Assembly: GCF_902806685.2 (NCBI RefSeq)
Contig: NC_048557.2
Location: 6,878,666 to 6,942,665 of the forward strand
Source of the DNA: Maniola hyperantus
Taxonomy: Eukaryota; Arthropoda; Insecta; Lepidoptera; Nymphalidae
DNA: 64,000 bases
Direction of reading: 5' to 3'
Positions 1-10,424 of the stretch are shown here, piece by piece (the stretch's first letter is position 1; the number at the start of each line of letters is the position of its first letter). Under the pieces are notes generated by a model that had not been told where the DNA came from, did no database searches, and saw nothing but the letters and a program-made list of their open reading frames with translations. A program made the position numbers and the translations under genes.

Positions 1-67
1 TATTTCCCAATATGAAAACATAATGGAGTACTCTCAAGCATGTGGTTCCTACAAGTGATATAGTATA

Positions 68-666
68 CAGGGTATAACCAGAACGCTAGCAAAAACTTAG
101 CGTTATTGTTATACTTACTACCTAAACACAATCCAATACCAAAAACCATTTGCCTCATTTTGTAGTTTTAGTGATTTCGTATTTTTCAAACCCGCAATGA
201 ATAGTGTGCAAAACTCGGGTCAATGCCCCGCCTACGACGCGGCATTGCCTCAAAAGTGGCCTACTTACGCAACGTTCGTTGACCTCTAGCATCAGTCAGA
301 TGTTTTATTTGCAATATGTCGTAAACTTTTACAAAATTATTGGATACTAGATGATGCCCGCGACTTCGTCCGCGTGGATTTAGGTTTTTAAAAATCCTGT
401 GGGAACTCTTCTATTTTCCGGGATAAAAAGTAGACTATGTCCTTCCCCGGGATGTAAGCTATCTCTATACCAAATTTCGTCAAAATCGGTCGAACGGTTG
501 AGCCGTGAAAAGCTAGCAGACAGACAGACAGACACACTTTCGCATTTATAATATAAGTATGGATATAGATTTTATAATTTTTTTCGCGTTTTTTTTTGTG
601 ATATCATATCACTAATCATCAGTAGGTACCTGTCTTCGTTTTTGCCAGCGTTCTGGTTACATCCTG
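68..666. mobile_element. Non-autonomous DNA transposon with 29-bp terminal inverted repeats
   Basis: The left end CAGGGTATAACCAGAACGCT and the inverted right end (CAGGATGTAACCAGAACGCT read on the minus strand) match at 26 of 29 positions. TATA flanks both sides (64-67 and 667-670), so the target duplication may be TA or TATA. There is no coding capacity. A family A repeat is nested inside it. A related left end recurs at 57241. I cannot assign a superfamily with confidence. Confidence 0.7.
347..564 (+). repeat. Family A short interspersed repeat (Metulj-like), nested
   Basis: It starts CTAGATGATGCCCGCGACTT and carries the blocks TTTCCGGGATAAAAAGTAG, CAAATTTCGTCAAAATCGG and (CAGA)n, ending near AGTATGGAT. 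At least a dozen copies occur in this window on both strands. From memory it resembles the abundant lepidopteran Metulj SINE group, but that name is not verified. This copy sits inside the element at 68-666. Confidence 0.75.
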
Positions 667-685
667 TATAAGTAGACATAGATAT

Positions 686-2193
686 TGTGACGTTGTAAAT
701 TTTGAACTACTAATTAGCGTTTCGCTTTTAATTAAAATCTATTTTGTTCAAAGTATGTTGGTGCCACCTAGCATCAAGGTGCAGAACTACGCGTGGGTCG
801 ATGTTCAGAGTTCATTCGAGCCACAATAGATGGCGTTTGCTTCGTTGTCAATTGTCGTAAAAATAAAACAAAATAATTAAATAAAACCATAATATCATTT
901 GTTTATTGTTAAGTCATTAACAAAACGGTTCTTATAATATATCCTTAGGTTCCGCAAATATTCAAAAATGAATTGGCTTTATGATCAAACTAACTGAGAG
1001 CGGCCACACTCGGGTTGCGTCTGGCAACACCGATTGCTGAGATTTAGAATTTTCCTGGAGTCAACATGTGAAGACGAATTTTTTTCGTTCCAGGAAAATC
1101 TCACTTCTTTTCGCCCATGGCTTCGCCTGGAAAAATACAATAGTCATAAATTTTAGTCATCCTAACGTATTTTCAATGTTTCATCAGTTATGGTGAGTGA
1201 AAAATCAAGTAATGTGGATTCGACAAAATGGCGGTTTGGTTAGAGAAAATCCTAATCTCATGATTTCTTTCAGTTCCAGTTATTTTAACTTCCCAAATAA
1301 ATGAGGATAATGGGTTGTGGGTGGACTTCTGAAAACCATTGGTGGCCAGGAGTTCAATAGGTGAGTTGTGTTTGATCGGGAAAATTCCACGTGTCGAAAT
1401 TTTCACACAGCACAAATTATAATCTTGTTTTTCTTTGTTACAGGGTTTACGTTTACGTTTACGTTTACGTTTACGTTTTACGTTTAGCTTCAGTTTTCCG
1501 TTTTAGTTTTCCGTTTGCGTTTTCGGTTTTCGTATTTATTTCTTTTGCACATTCACGTTGACAACTTAATTGCTATGGATAAGACTTGGTGAAAATCTTT
1601 GTAATGAAACATTTCGGTTGTGAAGAATCAAATAAATTGAGTTTTGGATCTTGGCCGATGCCGTCCAGCTACCTTGCAGTCTTCGCACCTACAAGTAAGC
1701 AAATGTTTGTATCCTGCAACAGTTTAGTGAACCTTCTTAGTGTATGTGTACAGTAAGAACCCTGTCTTTACTACTGAGCTTTTATTTTGAAACAATTTTA
1801 TGAATTTTACTGTGTCATTGTCTATTCCATGCCAATGGCATCTTAAATTTAAAACATAGATTTTATGTACTATCTACCTAAGGCATTCTAATGTATCTAA
1901 ATTAAGTCTTGGCCTTAAGCTAGAATAACTAAGTATTATTAACCATCATTCTGTATTAAGCGACCCCGGTAAAAGTTACATTAAAAACAATTTTGCCTAA
2001 CATCTAGCAAATTTCATTTATAACACCTCATATGCATTACAAGGGAGTCGACGGCTAGCTTCTATTCTTTACTAGGTAGATAGATCAAGTAAAGTAAATT
2101 AAAATTATTTTTTTTTTCCTCTAATCTTTGTAAGGTGGTAGATTATTCCGTATCCGGGTATATTTCTATTCCGCACAATTTACCACCCTTACA
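686..2193 (+). repeat. 5' LTR of the gypsy element
   Basis: It begins TGTGACGTTGTAAATTTTGA and ends TTACCACCCTTACA. It reappears at an offset of exactly 7951 bp without any length change. It contains a GTTTAC hexamer block (1445-1487) and an AATAAA at about 1630. The 1508-bp length is long for a gypsy LTR. I see no supportable protein gene in it. Confidence 0.95.
1445..1487 (+). repeat. GTTTAC hexamer tandem block inside the LTR
   Basis: Five perfect GTTTAC units are followed by a 7-base variant (GTTTTAC) and GTTTAG, then by a T-rich run of TTTTCCGTTT-type words to about 1535. The same block is at 9396-9438 in the 3' LTR. It could be a promoter-type element, but that is inference. Confidence 0.8.
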
Positions 2194-2195
2194 AA

Positions 2196-2208
2196 TGGCG
2201 CCCGAACG
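2196..2208 (+). other. Primer-binding site, tRNA-Lys type
   Basis: TGGCGCCCGAACG lies two bases after the LTR end. The first 12 bases are the complement of the 3' end of tRNA-Lys(UUU) as known from other retroelements. Its place directly after the LTR supports minus-strand priming. Confidence 0.85.
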
Positions 2209-3358
2209 TTTTTTTATATAGCTATTTCAGTATATTTTGAGAAATTTTGTGAATTTTATGAAATGTACTCCGCTGATTGTACAATTTTCTAGGTAGTGAC
2301 ACATTGCAAAGAGCACTAAGCTGTTTTTTATGGTTAACTAACTAAATAATAACTAATAGTTAGAAATTTTGTTTGATAGTTTAAGTAATTTTCTGAGTAT
2401 AGTCCAACAGTGGTTGTTTCTTATTTAATTAACACATTATAAATGGTGTTTATGCCGTTCAATTATGTTATTTGACTTACCTTGGAGGTGTATAAGTGAA
2501 TGTTTGCCTTCAGTTTAGTAATAAACATTGCTTAACTGAGTTGTTGTTGGGTATTGCTTTCAATAGTAAGTACATCTTATGTTTGAAAATTCCGGTAACT
2601 TAGTATAATTAAAGTTTTGAAACGCTATGTCCTGTTAACTAGTTACACACATACATTTATAAATACTAAGAGTTACAACTTGTGAAACTAAATATATAAA
2701 CTATATTCAGAGATTACATTAAGTTCAAGTATGAAGTTATGAACAATTTTTTTTCAGTGACTTGATACTTCATTATTTTGTTGAAATTTTGTTTAGAGCT
2801 GTGTTAAGGTTATGATAAAAGCTACTTCACACACAAAACATGTTAAGTTTAATTGAATGCTGGTAGTTTAAAGTGACATTTACAAACAGATTTTGTTGTA
2901 TTTTAGGTTATGTGTTAAAAGTGTAAAGTAACAGTCATCAAACCATTGCACAATCTCTTTGTTTTTTTTGAAAGATAATATGCTAGTCAGAGTTCATTGC
3001 AACTTTGTTGCCTGTTTACTTTTGTAATAGTAAAGGTTGTAACACACTGTGTACTCATAAAGGTGATACTGCACCTTACAATCATTTATTCAATTTTGGG
3101 AAGTTTTATTTTGTTATATTTTGTTTACTATAGTAATAATATGTGCTTGTATTATTAACAATATTTTGGAATAGGAACATAATTGATAAAATAGTTAGGA
3201 TAGACTTAAGAATATTGTTTTTGTTGTGTATTTTGCTTGTGTATATTTAATAGTTTAAATAACTTCTTTTGTGTTTGTGTTTAACCAATTTGTATAAGGC
3301 TAAACATAGACAGTTACACAAGCTCGATATTTTGTTAAATGTGTTTTGACTTAACACA
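2209..3358 (+). other. Untranslated leader of the gypsy element
   Basis: This is 1.15 kb of AT-rich sequence between the primer-binding site and the gag start, with no reading frame that I can support. It would be the packaged 5' leader of the genomic RNA. Confidence 0.7.
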
Positions 3359-4627
3359 ATGGAACAGACTTTTGCCCAGTTTCATTCACTTTTGAAGGAC
3401 GAATTGTGTTATGAGGTATCCATTCGTTCCGAAACTCCAGCACCTACAGTGCTAGGTTTAAAGAAACAGTTAAAACAATTAATTCAGGAAATTCCTTCTG
3501 AATCAATTTTAGAGACAGATTTCTCTTCTGAAAGTGAGTTAGGGGTTATTACTAAAAAACTTCAAGACTTAGAAGATTTATTAAAAAAGTGTTCTGACAC
3601 TAAAGATAGACATGCCCTCTGTAGGTCTAAAGCTTTAGCTTCACATTTGTACTTTAGAATTTTGAGAATACAGTGTTCTGAACTCAGCTTAATAAGTAGG
3701 AAGAGTGAATTACATACAAAGTTGCAGAGTTTGATTTCCAGATTAGATGCTGACAATGAGTCGTCTCACGACGAATCACTGGATTCCGAGAGTACCGCCG
3801 TTGACTGCACTGGTGATAAAAATGTTGCCAAGTGGAAGTTAAATTTCAACGGACAGGGTGATCCGCGCAGTTTCATCGAACGCGTTGAGGAATATAAAAG
3901 ATCTTATGGCGTTTCAGATGGAAAATTATTTGTTTCTGCATTTCATCTTTTTACAGGCCGAGCATTGTTATGGTACAGAGGCAACAAATGTCAAGTTTCG
4001 TCTTGGTCAGAATTGAGAACTTTATTTTTAGAGGAATTTGATGCAGTAGATTATGACTACAGGTTGCTAGGTGAAATTCGAGCAAGAACACAAGGCTCTG
4101 AAGAACCTGTGTCTATCTATTTCGCTGTAATGTTTGGCATGTTTTCAAGGTTGTCAACACCACTTTCCGAAGAACAAAAGTTACAAATTTTATTACATAA
4201 TATTCGCCCTTTTTACTCAGAACAATTAGCTCTTGTTGACATTAAGTCTGTCGCAATGTTGAAGGAAAAGTGTCGCAAACTAGAGGCTGCGAGGCAGCGT
4301 TCCGCCTTATTTTCTGAGCCTACTAACAGTAAGGCAACTTTAAGTTCAGAGTTTGCTTACAAACAAGTGACAAAACAGATAAACACACTTTCAGTCACAC
4401 CTGCACCTAAGGTTGATACAAGTAAAGGCACTAATTTTACGAAAACAAATAAACAACTATGTTACAAGTGCGGCAAGGGTAACCATTCCTTTAAATTTTG
4501 CAGGACAGTTCCGAAATTTATTAGATGTTTTTCGTGTGGACGTCAGAACTTTACAGTAAAGACATGTCCAAGTTGTAGTAAAAAGGCGACTAGTAAACCC
4601 GCTCCGGACAAAAATTCAAAAAACTAA
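3359..4627 (+). CDS. gag: Gag protein of the gypsy retrotransposon
   Basis: This is the structural capsid/nucleocapsid protein, 422 residues. The N-terminal part is helical and acidic. A retrotransposon gag core (about residues 155-300) contains the FIERVEEYK, ALLWYRG and FLEEFDA blocks. The C-terminus has one canonical zinc knuckle, C368-C371-H376-C381 (CX2CX4HX4C). A second has the same spacing (C390-C393-F398-C403) but phenylalanine in place of histidine. The start is the first ATG after the leader, in the context ACACAATGG. The frame is undamaged. It ends in TAA at 4625-4627, directly after a heptanucleotide slippery site that fuses it to pol. It acts in the cytoplasm, assembling particles with the Gag-Pol fusion. 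Confidence 0.93.
   Translation: MEQTFAQFHSLLKDELCYEVSIRSETPAPTVLGLKKQLKQLIQEIPSESILETDFSSESELGVITKKLQDLEDLLKKCSDTKDRHALCRSKALASHLYFRILRIQCSELSLISRKSELHTKLQSLISRLDADNESSHDESLDSESTAVDCTGDKNVAKWKLNFNGQGDPRSFIERVEEYKRSYGVSDGKLFVSAFHLFTGRALLWYRGNKCQVSSWSELRTLFLEEFDAVDYDYRLLGEIRARTQGSEEPVSIYFAVMFGMFSRLSTPLSEEQKLQILLHNIRPFYSEQLALVDIKSVAMLKEKCRKLEAARQRSALFSEPTNSKATLSSEFAYKQVTKQINTLSVTPAPKVDTSKGTNFTKTNKQLCYKCGKGNHSFKFCRTVPKFIRCFSCGRQNFTVKTCPSCSKKATSKPAPDKNSKN
4618..4624 (+). promoter_or_regulatory. -1 programmed frameshift site (A AAA AAC)
   Basis: In the gag frame the codons read TCA AAA AAC TAA, so the heptamer A-AAA-AAC is in the register needed for tandem slippage, with the gag stop as the next codon. 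Slipping by -1 continues as CTA ATT AGT into an open pol frame. The heptamer is a well-known retroviral slippery sequence. I did not identify a downstream stimulatory fold by eye. Confidence 0.85.
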
Positions 4628-7600
4628 TTAGTAAGAACTGTGCAGAGACACAAGTAAAGAACTTGGTCATTAACAACAAAACATCCCTTTTACCTGACAC
4701 AGTTCTGTATTCAGTGGATAAACGAGACTTTAGGCCACATTTAAAGGTTTTTGTTGACGGTTTTGAGATTACAGGTTTACTAGATTCCGGTGCTTGCGCG
4801 TCAATTTTGGGTAACCAGGCGCACAAGGTTTTTTTGAGATTCGGTTATAAATTGCATAGCAGTGTTGATACCACATTTTCAGTGGCAAATGGAGACAAAC
4901 TTGATTGCATGGGTTATATGTTTATTCCGATTACTTATAATTCCGTAACTCACATAATAAAATTTTTTGTAGTACCCTCTATAATAGCGGATGTTATTTT
5001 TGGCTGTGACTTTTGGAAAACATTTCAGTTAGCCCCTGGCATTTTTGATAATTTAGAATTAATTAAGGCACCTTCTCAATTTTACAATATTTGTGCGATT
5101 GATAATAAACAAATTCATACCATCACTTCTTTTGAAAACTTATCATCTCAACAGAAAGAATTAGCCCAGTCTGTAGTAAATAAATTTTTAGATATTTCTT
5201 CAGAGAAAATTGGATTGGGTAGAACAAAATTAATTGAACATGTTATTGACACCGGTGATGCCTTGCCAATAAAAATAAAACAATATCCACTTTCTCCCGA
5301 AAAGAAGGAAGCTTTAAGTAAAGAGTTAGATAGGATGCTGGAAATGGACGTAGTTACTCCGAGTGAAAGCCCTTGGAATAACCCAGCAATTTTAGTGAAA
5401 AAGGCAAATGGAGACTGGAGATTTTGCCTAGATTGCAGGAAATTAAATTCAGTGACAAAGGGGGATTCATACTCAATACCGTACATTCCACAAATTCTAG
5501 ATAGCTTGAAAGAGGCAAGGTTTTTATCATCGATTGATTTAAGTTCAAGTTTCTGGCAAATTCCGTTAGCTAACGACTCTCAGGAAAAAACCAGTTTTAC
5601 AGTTCCTGGTAGAGGGTTATTCAAATTTAAAGTCATGCCGTTTGGCCTATGCGGTGCACCAGCACGACAGCAGAGGTTAATGGACCAGTTATTTAATCAA
5701 AATTTTTGTAGTGATATTGAAAATGGAATAGTATTTTGTTATATAGATGATATTGTTATTTGTTCTGCTGATTTTGAAACCCATTTAATTTTATTAAACA
5801 GAGTTCTGGATAAACTAAAAATGGCTCAACTATCCATAAATTTTGATAAATGTAATTTTTTTAGGAACTCTTTGAAATATTTAGGGTATATAGTAGATGA
5901 ATTTGGTTTACGCACAGATCCTGGAAAAGTTGCCGCAGTTTTGAACTTTCCGACCCCAAAAACTGCACAGGAGGTAAAGATTTTCCTAGGCACTTGTTCT
6001 TGGTACAGGCGCTTTATTAGGAATTTTTCAACCATCGCTGCACCACTCAATAGACTAACGAGTAAAGGAAAGAACGCACCTAAATTTGAGTGGAGCGAAC
6101 AGGCAGAGGTAGCATTTAATACATTGAAGAATGCGTTGGTAACCGCACCTGTTCTTGCGGTACCGAATTTTGAAAAACCATTCAAAATACATTGTGATGC
6201 TTCTGCATATGGTGTTGGCGGTATGCTAACGCAAGAAACCGATGGTTGCGATCATCCCATTGCGTATGTCAGTAGGAGCCTAAATAAAAACGAAAGGAAT
6301 TACAGCGCGACAGAACGCGAGGCTCTAGCTGTGATTTTTGCAGTGGAGAAATTTCAGGCTTATTTTGGTTCCAAGCCAGTCACAATTATCACAGACCATG
6401 CATCCCTAAAGTGGTTCTTAAATTTAGAAAATCCCTCAGGACGACTCGCCAGATGGGGTTGTAGATTATCACAGTATAATTTTGTTATCGAACATAGGAA
6501 GGGTTGTGATAATGTAGTTCCGGATACCTTGTCGAGACTCATACACGTAGATGTAGTTGGTGATCGTAATGATAACTCTAGTCAACAAGTTTTGGTAGAT
6601 GACTGGTATGACAAAACATTTAATGGCTGTAAAATCAATCCAGCAAATTTTCCGAATTTTAGTATTTTGAACGATAAACTATATCGTTACAGTAAATGTA
6701 AATACCAGCTTCTCAGTGAGTTCGACTGGAAAGAGGTAGTCCACAAGAACGACATCCTTAGAATTATGCAACAAAACCATGCAGATGCAACTGCAGGTCA
6801 TTTTGGTGTGTTCAAAACTCATCGCAGATTATCCCTCAGATATTTTTGGCGTGGTATGTATAAGGACGTGGTTGAGTACGTTAAGAATTGTGATACTTGC
6901 TCTGCGTATAAACACACGACATCAGCCACTCCAGGTCTGCTAGGGAAGCCTAAAGTCTGCGAGAGACCTTTTCAGGTCATTTCGGCTGATTTAGTCGGAC
7001 CTTTGCCTAGGTCTAAATCAGGATTTACATTTCTTTTTGTGGTGACGTGTTGTTTTTCGAAATATACAATGTTGTTTCCGTTACGGCGTGCCACAGGTGC
7101 CGCTGTTGTTAAAGCGCTAGAGAATTTTGTATTTTTGAACCATAGTGTTCCAGAGACTGTGATTGTGGACAATGGGTCCCAATTTACAGGATCTGAATTC
7201 CGTAATCTCATTAAGCGTTATAATATTCCGAAATTACACTACACACCACTGTACACTCCGCAAGTTAACCTTGTTGAGAGGTACAATAAGGTTGTTATGA
7301 CTGCTGTAGCCGCTTTTGTGAAAGATAACCACAGGTCCTGGGACGAAAACCTGTACAAGGTCCAGTTCGCCATAAACAGTGCGGTTAATGAATCCACTGG
7401 ATTCTCCCCGTTCTTCCTTGTCCACGCTAGAGAACCGGTTTTAAATGGTTCCTTCTATAAGGACACGGATAAGGAGTACGAGGCCGGAATTCCAAGGGAG
7501 GAATACGCAGGAAAGGTTGGAACTTTGGAGGACATATTTGGTCAGGTTAGGAGAAATTTGTTTCAGGCTCATGCAGAGTATGCAACGCATTACAACTTGA

Positions 7601-7812
7601 GGCGTAGGTCTGCAAGCTATTCTGTTGGGGATATAGTGTGGAAGAAGACCTATCCACAAAGCGACGCTACAAATTTTTTCGCAGCTAAGCTGGCACCTAA
7701 GTATGAAAAGTGCAGGGTTGTCAAGGTTTTGTCACCTTTGGTTTACGAACTAGTTAGAGTAGCTGACAACCACCCAATAGGCACTTGGCATATTAAGGAT
7801 ATTAAGAAGTAG
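4624..7812 (+). CDS. pol: Pol polyprotein (protease, RT, RNase H, integrase), reached by -1 frameshift
   Basis: The frame is open from 4597 and overlaps the end of gag. There is no good ATG start, so it is read as a Gag-Pol fusion entering at 4624. Residue numbers count from codon 4663. The aspartic protease active site is DSGA (41-44). Reverse transcriptase has SPWNNPAILVKK and the catalytic YIDD at 360-363. RNase H starts near KIHCDAS (about 509), with further blocks DHASLKW and PDTLSR. Integrase has a zinc finger (H706, H713, C743, C746) and the catalytic triad D776, D836, E872 with the usual D,D-35-E spacing. A GPY/F-like module lies near the C-terminus. No stop or frameshift interrupts it and all catalytic residues are present. 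It makes cDNA from the element's RNA and inserts it into the genome. Confidence 0.95.
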   Translation, partial: LISKNCAETQVKNLVINNKTSLLPDTVLYSVDKRDFRPHLKVFVDGFEITGLLDSGACASILGNQAHKVFLRFGYKLHSSVDTTFSVANGDKLDCMGYMFIPITYNSVTHIIKFFVVPSIIADVIFGCDFWKTFQLAPGIFDNLELIKAPSQFYNICAIDNKQIHTITSFENLSSQQKELAQSVVNKFLDISSEKIGLGRTKLIEHVIDTGDALPIKIKQYPLSPEKKEALSKELDRMLEMDVVTPSESPWNNPAILVKKANGDWRFCLDCRKLNSVTKGDSYSIPYIPQILDSLKEARFLSSIDLSSSFWQIPLANDSQEKTSFTVPGRGLFKFKVMPFGLCGAPARQQRLMDQLFNQNFCSDIENGIVFCYIDDIVICSADFETHLILLNRVLDKLKMAQLSINFDKCNFFRNSLKYLGYIVDEFGLRTDPGKVAAVLNFPTPKTAQEVKIFLGTCSWYRRFIRNFSTIAAPLNRLTSKGKNAPKFEWSEQAEVAFNTLKNALVTAPVLAVPNFEKPFKIHCDASAYGVGGMLTQETDGCDHPIAYVSRSLNKNERNYSATEREALAVIFAVEKFQAYFGSKPVTIITDHASLKWFLNLENPSGRLARWGCRLSQYNFVIEHRKGCDNVVPDTLSRLIHVDVVGDRNDNSSQQVLVDDWYDKTFNGCKINPANFPNFSILNDKLYRYSKCKYQLLSEFDWKEVVHKNDILRIMQQNHADATAGHFGVFKTHRRLSLRYFWRGMYKDVVEYVKNCDTCSAYKHTTSATPGLLGKPKVCERPFQVISADLVGPLPRSKSGFTFLFVVTCCFSKYTMLFPLRRATGAAVVKALENFVFLNHSVPETVIVDNGSQFTGSEFRNLIKRYNIPKLHYTPLYTPQVNLVERYNKVVMTAVAAFVKDNHRSWDENLYKVQFAINSAVNESTGFSPFFLVHAREPVLNGSFYKDTDKEYEAGIPREEYAGKVGTLEDIFGQVRRNLFQAHAEYATHYNLRRRSASYSVGDIVWKKTYPQSDATNFFAAKLAPKYEKCRVVKVLSPLVYELVRVADNHPIGTWHIKDIKK

Positions 7813-8622
7813 ATATTTGCCATTACTTAGTTAGGTCTAAACTGTTTGAATATTTAAGTTATCAATATTCAATTAGGAATTTGAATGAGTGTAGTGATGT
7901 TCTGAGATAACAGTTACATTACCATGGTTCAGTTGAGGAGGAATGTAGTGGATGTATGTAGGGATGAATATGTGATGATTGGAATGTTTGTGGTAGACCA
8001 ACCGGTTGAGAAAGTAAAAATGCAAATATCGTACTTTGGGGATAACGAAAGGGGGGGGTTTTGTGTTTTGTTTTCGTTTTCCTTCTAGATAATGGATCAT
8101 TTCTGTTATTTTTTCCGATTCTGTTCCGAGATCTATTTTCTAGGAGAGTTATTTCGTTTTTTTTTCTCATATTCCGATTTTGATTCGGTTTTATTTTTCC
8201 GAATGGGATAGAGAACGGTTGCCATATCAGATGGACCCGTTCACAACCAGATTTTCCGTATTTGTTGAGTAACAAATATTACGATGGTAGTTTAAAAGAG
8301 TGAACCACCGTAGGCCTAGACGCATTCTATCAGTCAGCTGAAGAATGATGCCAAGATGTTTCCACTCAAGTGTCTTAGACACCATGAAGTTTTTTTTGTA
8401 TATATTCTTTTTAGAAGTTAGGGTTGTGTAGTTAAGTATAATGTATAAAACCTTACACTGTTTTCAGTATATTTATTTTGTTAGACAATTTTCCTTGTTA
8501 GTAGTAGATGTGCGTTCACGCGTAACTTCTGTGTTTTTTTTGTTTGTTTGTTTCAGGCAAATTGTTAGTAGTTGTTGGATGACGCTGAGGGCAGCGTGGT
8601 TCAACCTGTTGAACCTTTTCGT
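7813..8622 (+). other. Noncoding tail between pol and the 3' LTR
   Basis: About 0.8 kb with no env-like frame: I see no long open frame, signal peptide or transmembrane segment on the plus strand. A run of eight G (8051-8058) after GAAA could be an internal polypurine tract. A 66-codon frame ending at 8641 is too short and unlike any protein I know. Confidence 0.7.
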
Positions 8623-8636
8623 AGGAGGGGAAGTAT
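8623..8636 (+). other. Polypurine tract
   Basis: AGGAGGGGAAG followed by TAT lies immediately upstream of the 3' LTR, where plus-strand DNA synthesis is primed in retroelements. Confidence 0.85.
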
Positions 8637-10144
8637 TGTGACGTTGTAAATTTTGAACTACTAATTAGCGTTTCGCTTTTAATTAAAATCTATTTTGTTC
8701 AAAGTATGTTGGTGCCACCTAGCATCAAGGTGCAGAACTACGCGTGGGTCGATGTTCAGAGTTCATTCGAGCCACAATAGATGGCGTTTGCTTCGTTGTC
8801 AATTGTCGTAAAAATAAAACAAAATAATTAAATAAAACCATAATATCATTTGTTTATTGTTAAGTCATTAACAAAACGGTTCTTATAATATATCCTTAGG
8901 TTCCGCAAATATTCAAAAATGAATTGGCTTTATGATCAAACTAACTGAGAGCGGCCACACTCGGGTTGCGTCTGGCAACACCGATTGCTGAGATTTAGAA
9001 TTTTCCTGGAGTCAACATGTGAAGACGAATTTTTTTCGTTCCAGGAAAATCTCACTTCTTTTCGCCCATGGCTTCGCCTGGAAAAATACAATAGTCATAA
9101 ATTTTAGTCATCCTAACGTATTTTCAATGTTTCATCAGTTATGGTGAGTGAAAAATCAAGTAATGTGGATTCGACAAAATGGCGGTTTGGTTAGAGAAAA
9201 TCCTAATCTCATGATTTCTTTCAGTTCCAGTTATTTTAACTTCCCAAATAAATGAGGATAATGGGTTGTGGGTGGACTTCTGAAAACCATTGGTGGCCAG
9301 GAGTTCAATAGGTGAGTTGTGTTTGATCGGGAAAATTCCACGTGTCGAAATTTTCACACAGCACAAATTATAATCTTGTTTTTCTTTGTTACAGGGTTTA
9401 CGTTTACGTTTACGTTTACGTTTACGTTTTACGTTTAGCTTCAGTTTTCCGTTTTAGTTTTCCGTTTGCGTTTTCGGTTTTCGTATTTATTTCTTTTGCA
9501 CATTCACGTTGACAACTTAATTGCTATGGATAAGACTTGGTGAAAATCTTTGTAATGAAACATTTCGGTTGTGAAGAATCAAATAAATTGAGTTTTGGAT
9601 CTTGGCCGATGCCGTCCAGCTACCTTGCAGTCTTCGCACCTACAAGTAAGCAAATGTTTGTATCCTGCAACAGTTTAGTGAACCTTCTTAGTGTATGTGT
9701 ACAGTAAGAACCCTGTCTTTACTACTGAGCTTTTATTTTGAAACAATTTTATGAATTTTACTGTGTCATTGTCTATTCCATGCCAATGGCATCTTAAATT
9801 TAAAACATAGATTTTATGTACTATCTACCTAAGGCATTCTAATGTATCTAAATTAAGTCTTGGCCTTAAGCTAGAATAACTAAGTATTATTAACCATCAT
9901 TCTGTATTAAGCGACCCCGGTAAAAGTTACATTAAAAACAATTTTGCCTAACATCTAGCAAATTTCATTTATAACACCTCATATGCATTACAAGGGAGTC
10001 GACGGCTAGCTTCTATTCTTTACTAGGTAGATAGATCAAGTAAAGTAAATTAAAATTATTTTTTTTTTCCTCTAATCTTTGTAAGGTGGTAGATTATTCC
10101 GTATCCGGGTATATTTCTATTCCGCACAATTTACCACCCTTACA
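8637..10144 (+). repeat. 3' LTR of the gypsy element
   Basis: It is identical in length to the 5' LTR and, by eye, in sequence. It ends TTACCACCCTTACA and is followed directly by host DNA at 10145. The identity implies that little time has passed since insertion, because the two LTRs are copied from one template. Confidence 0.95.
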
Positions 10145-10424
10145 ATAGGTATATTTTACGAAAATCGAACCGCAGCTAGAACCTAGTTTAACAAAAAGTT
10201 AAAATAAAAAAGCATTGTTAGAGCTTTTAAATCCAAAGTTTAAAGTAAGTACATACGTGAAGCTTAAATCCGGCACCTGTACATTACCTTCCATTAGCGT
10301 AACAGGGATTAAGCGAACGGGTAACACCGACCGATAGTTCCCATTTGCTTGTATACCCAAACATTTTACGTGTAAAACTAAATGTTTAGTTACATTTTAG
10401 AACTATTTATAATTACTTTATTAC

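Larger units (their letters stand above)
686..10144 (+). mobile_element. Complete Ty3/gypsy LTR retrotransposon, antisense to toy
   Basis: The order is 5' LTR (686-2193), primer-binding site, 1.1-kb leader, gag, frameshifted pol, a noncoding tail, polypurine tract and 3' LTR (8637-10144). Both LTRs are 1508 bp, start TG and end CA, and I find no mismatch by eye. The pol order protease-RT-RNase H-integrase places it in Ty3/gypsy (Metaviridae). There is no env frame. All frames are open, so it looks potentially autonomous and recently inserted. It lies in intron 3 of toy on the opposite strand. The flanks ATAGATAT (678-685) and ATAGGTAT (10145-10152) match at 7 of 8 bases; no perfect 4-6 bp duplication is seen. 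Confidence 0.95.

Noticed and set aside
1188..1415. 75-codon minus-strand frame in the 5' LTR (and its twin at 9139-9366)
   Set aside because: It lies wholly within the LTR, antisense to the element, and resembles no protein I know; the two copies are identical only because the LTRs are.
1445..1487. Telomeric repeat
   Set aside because: The unit is GTTTAC, not the insect TTAGG, and it sits inside an LTR.
7873..8641. Possible env gene between pol and the 3' LTR
   Set aside because: No plus-strand frame longer than about 66 codons and no signal peptide, cleavage site or membrane segment.
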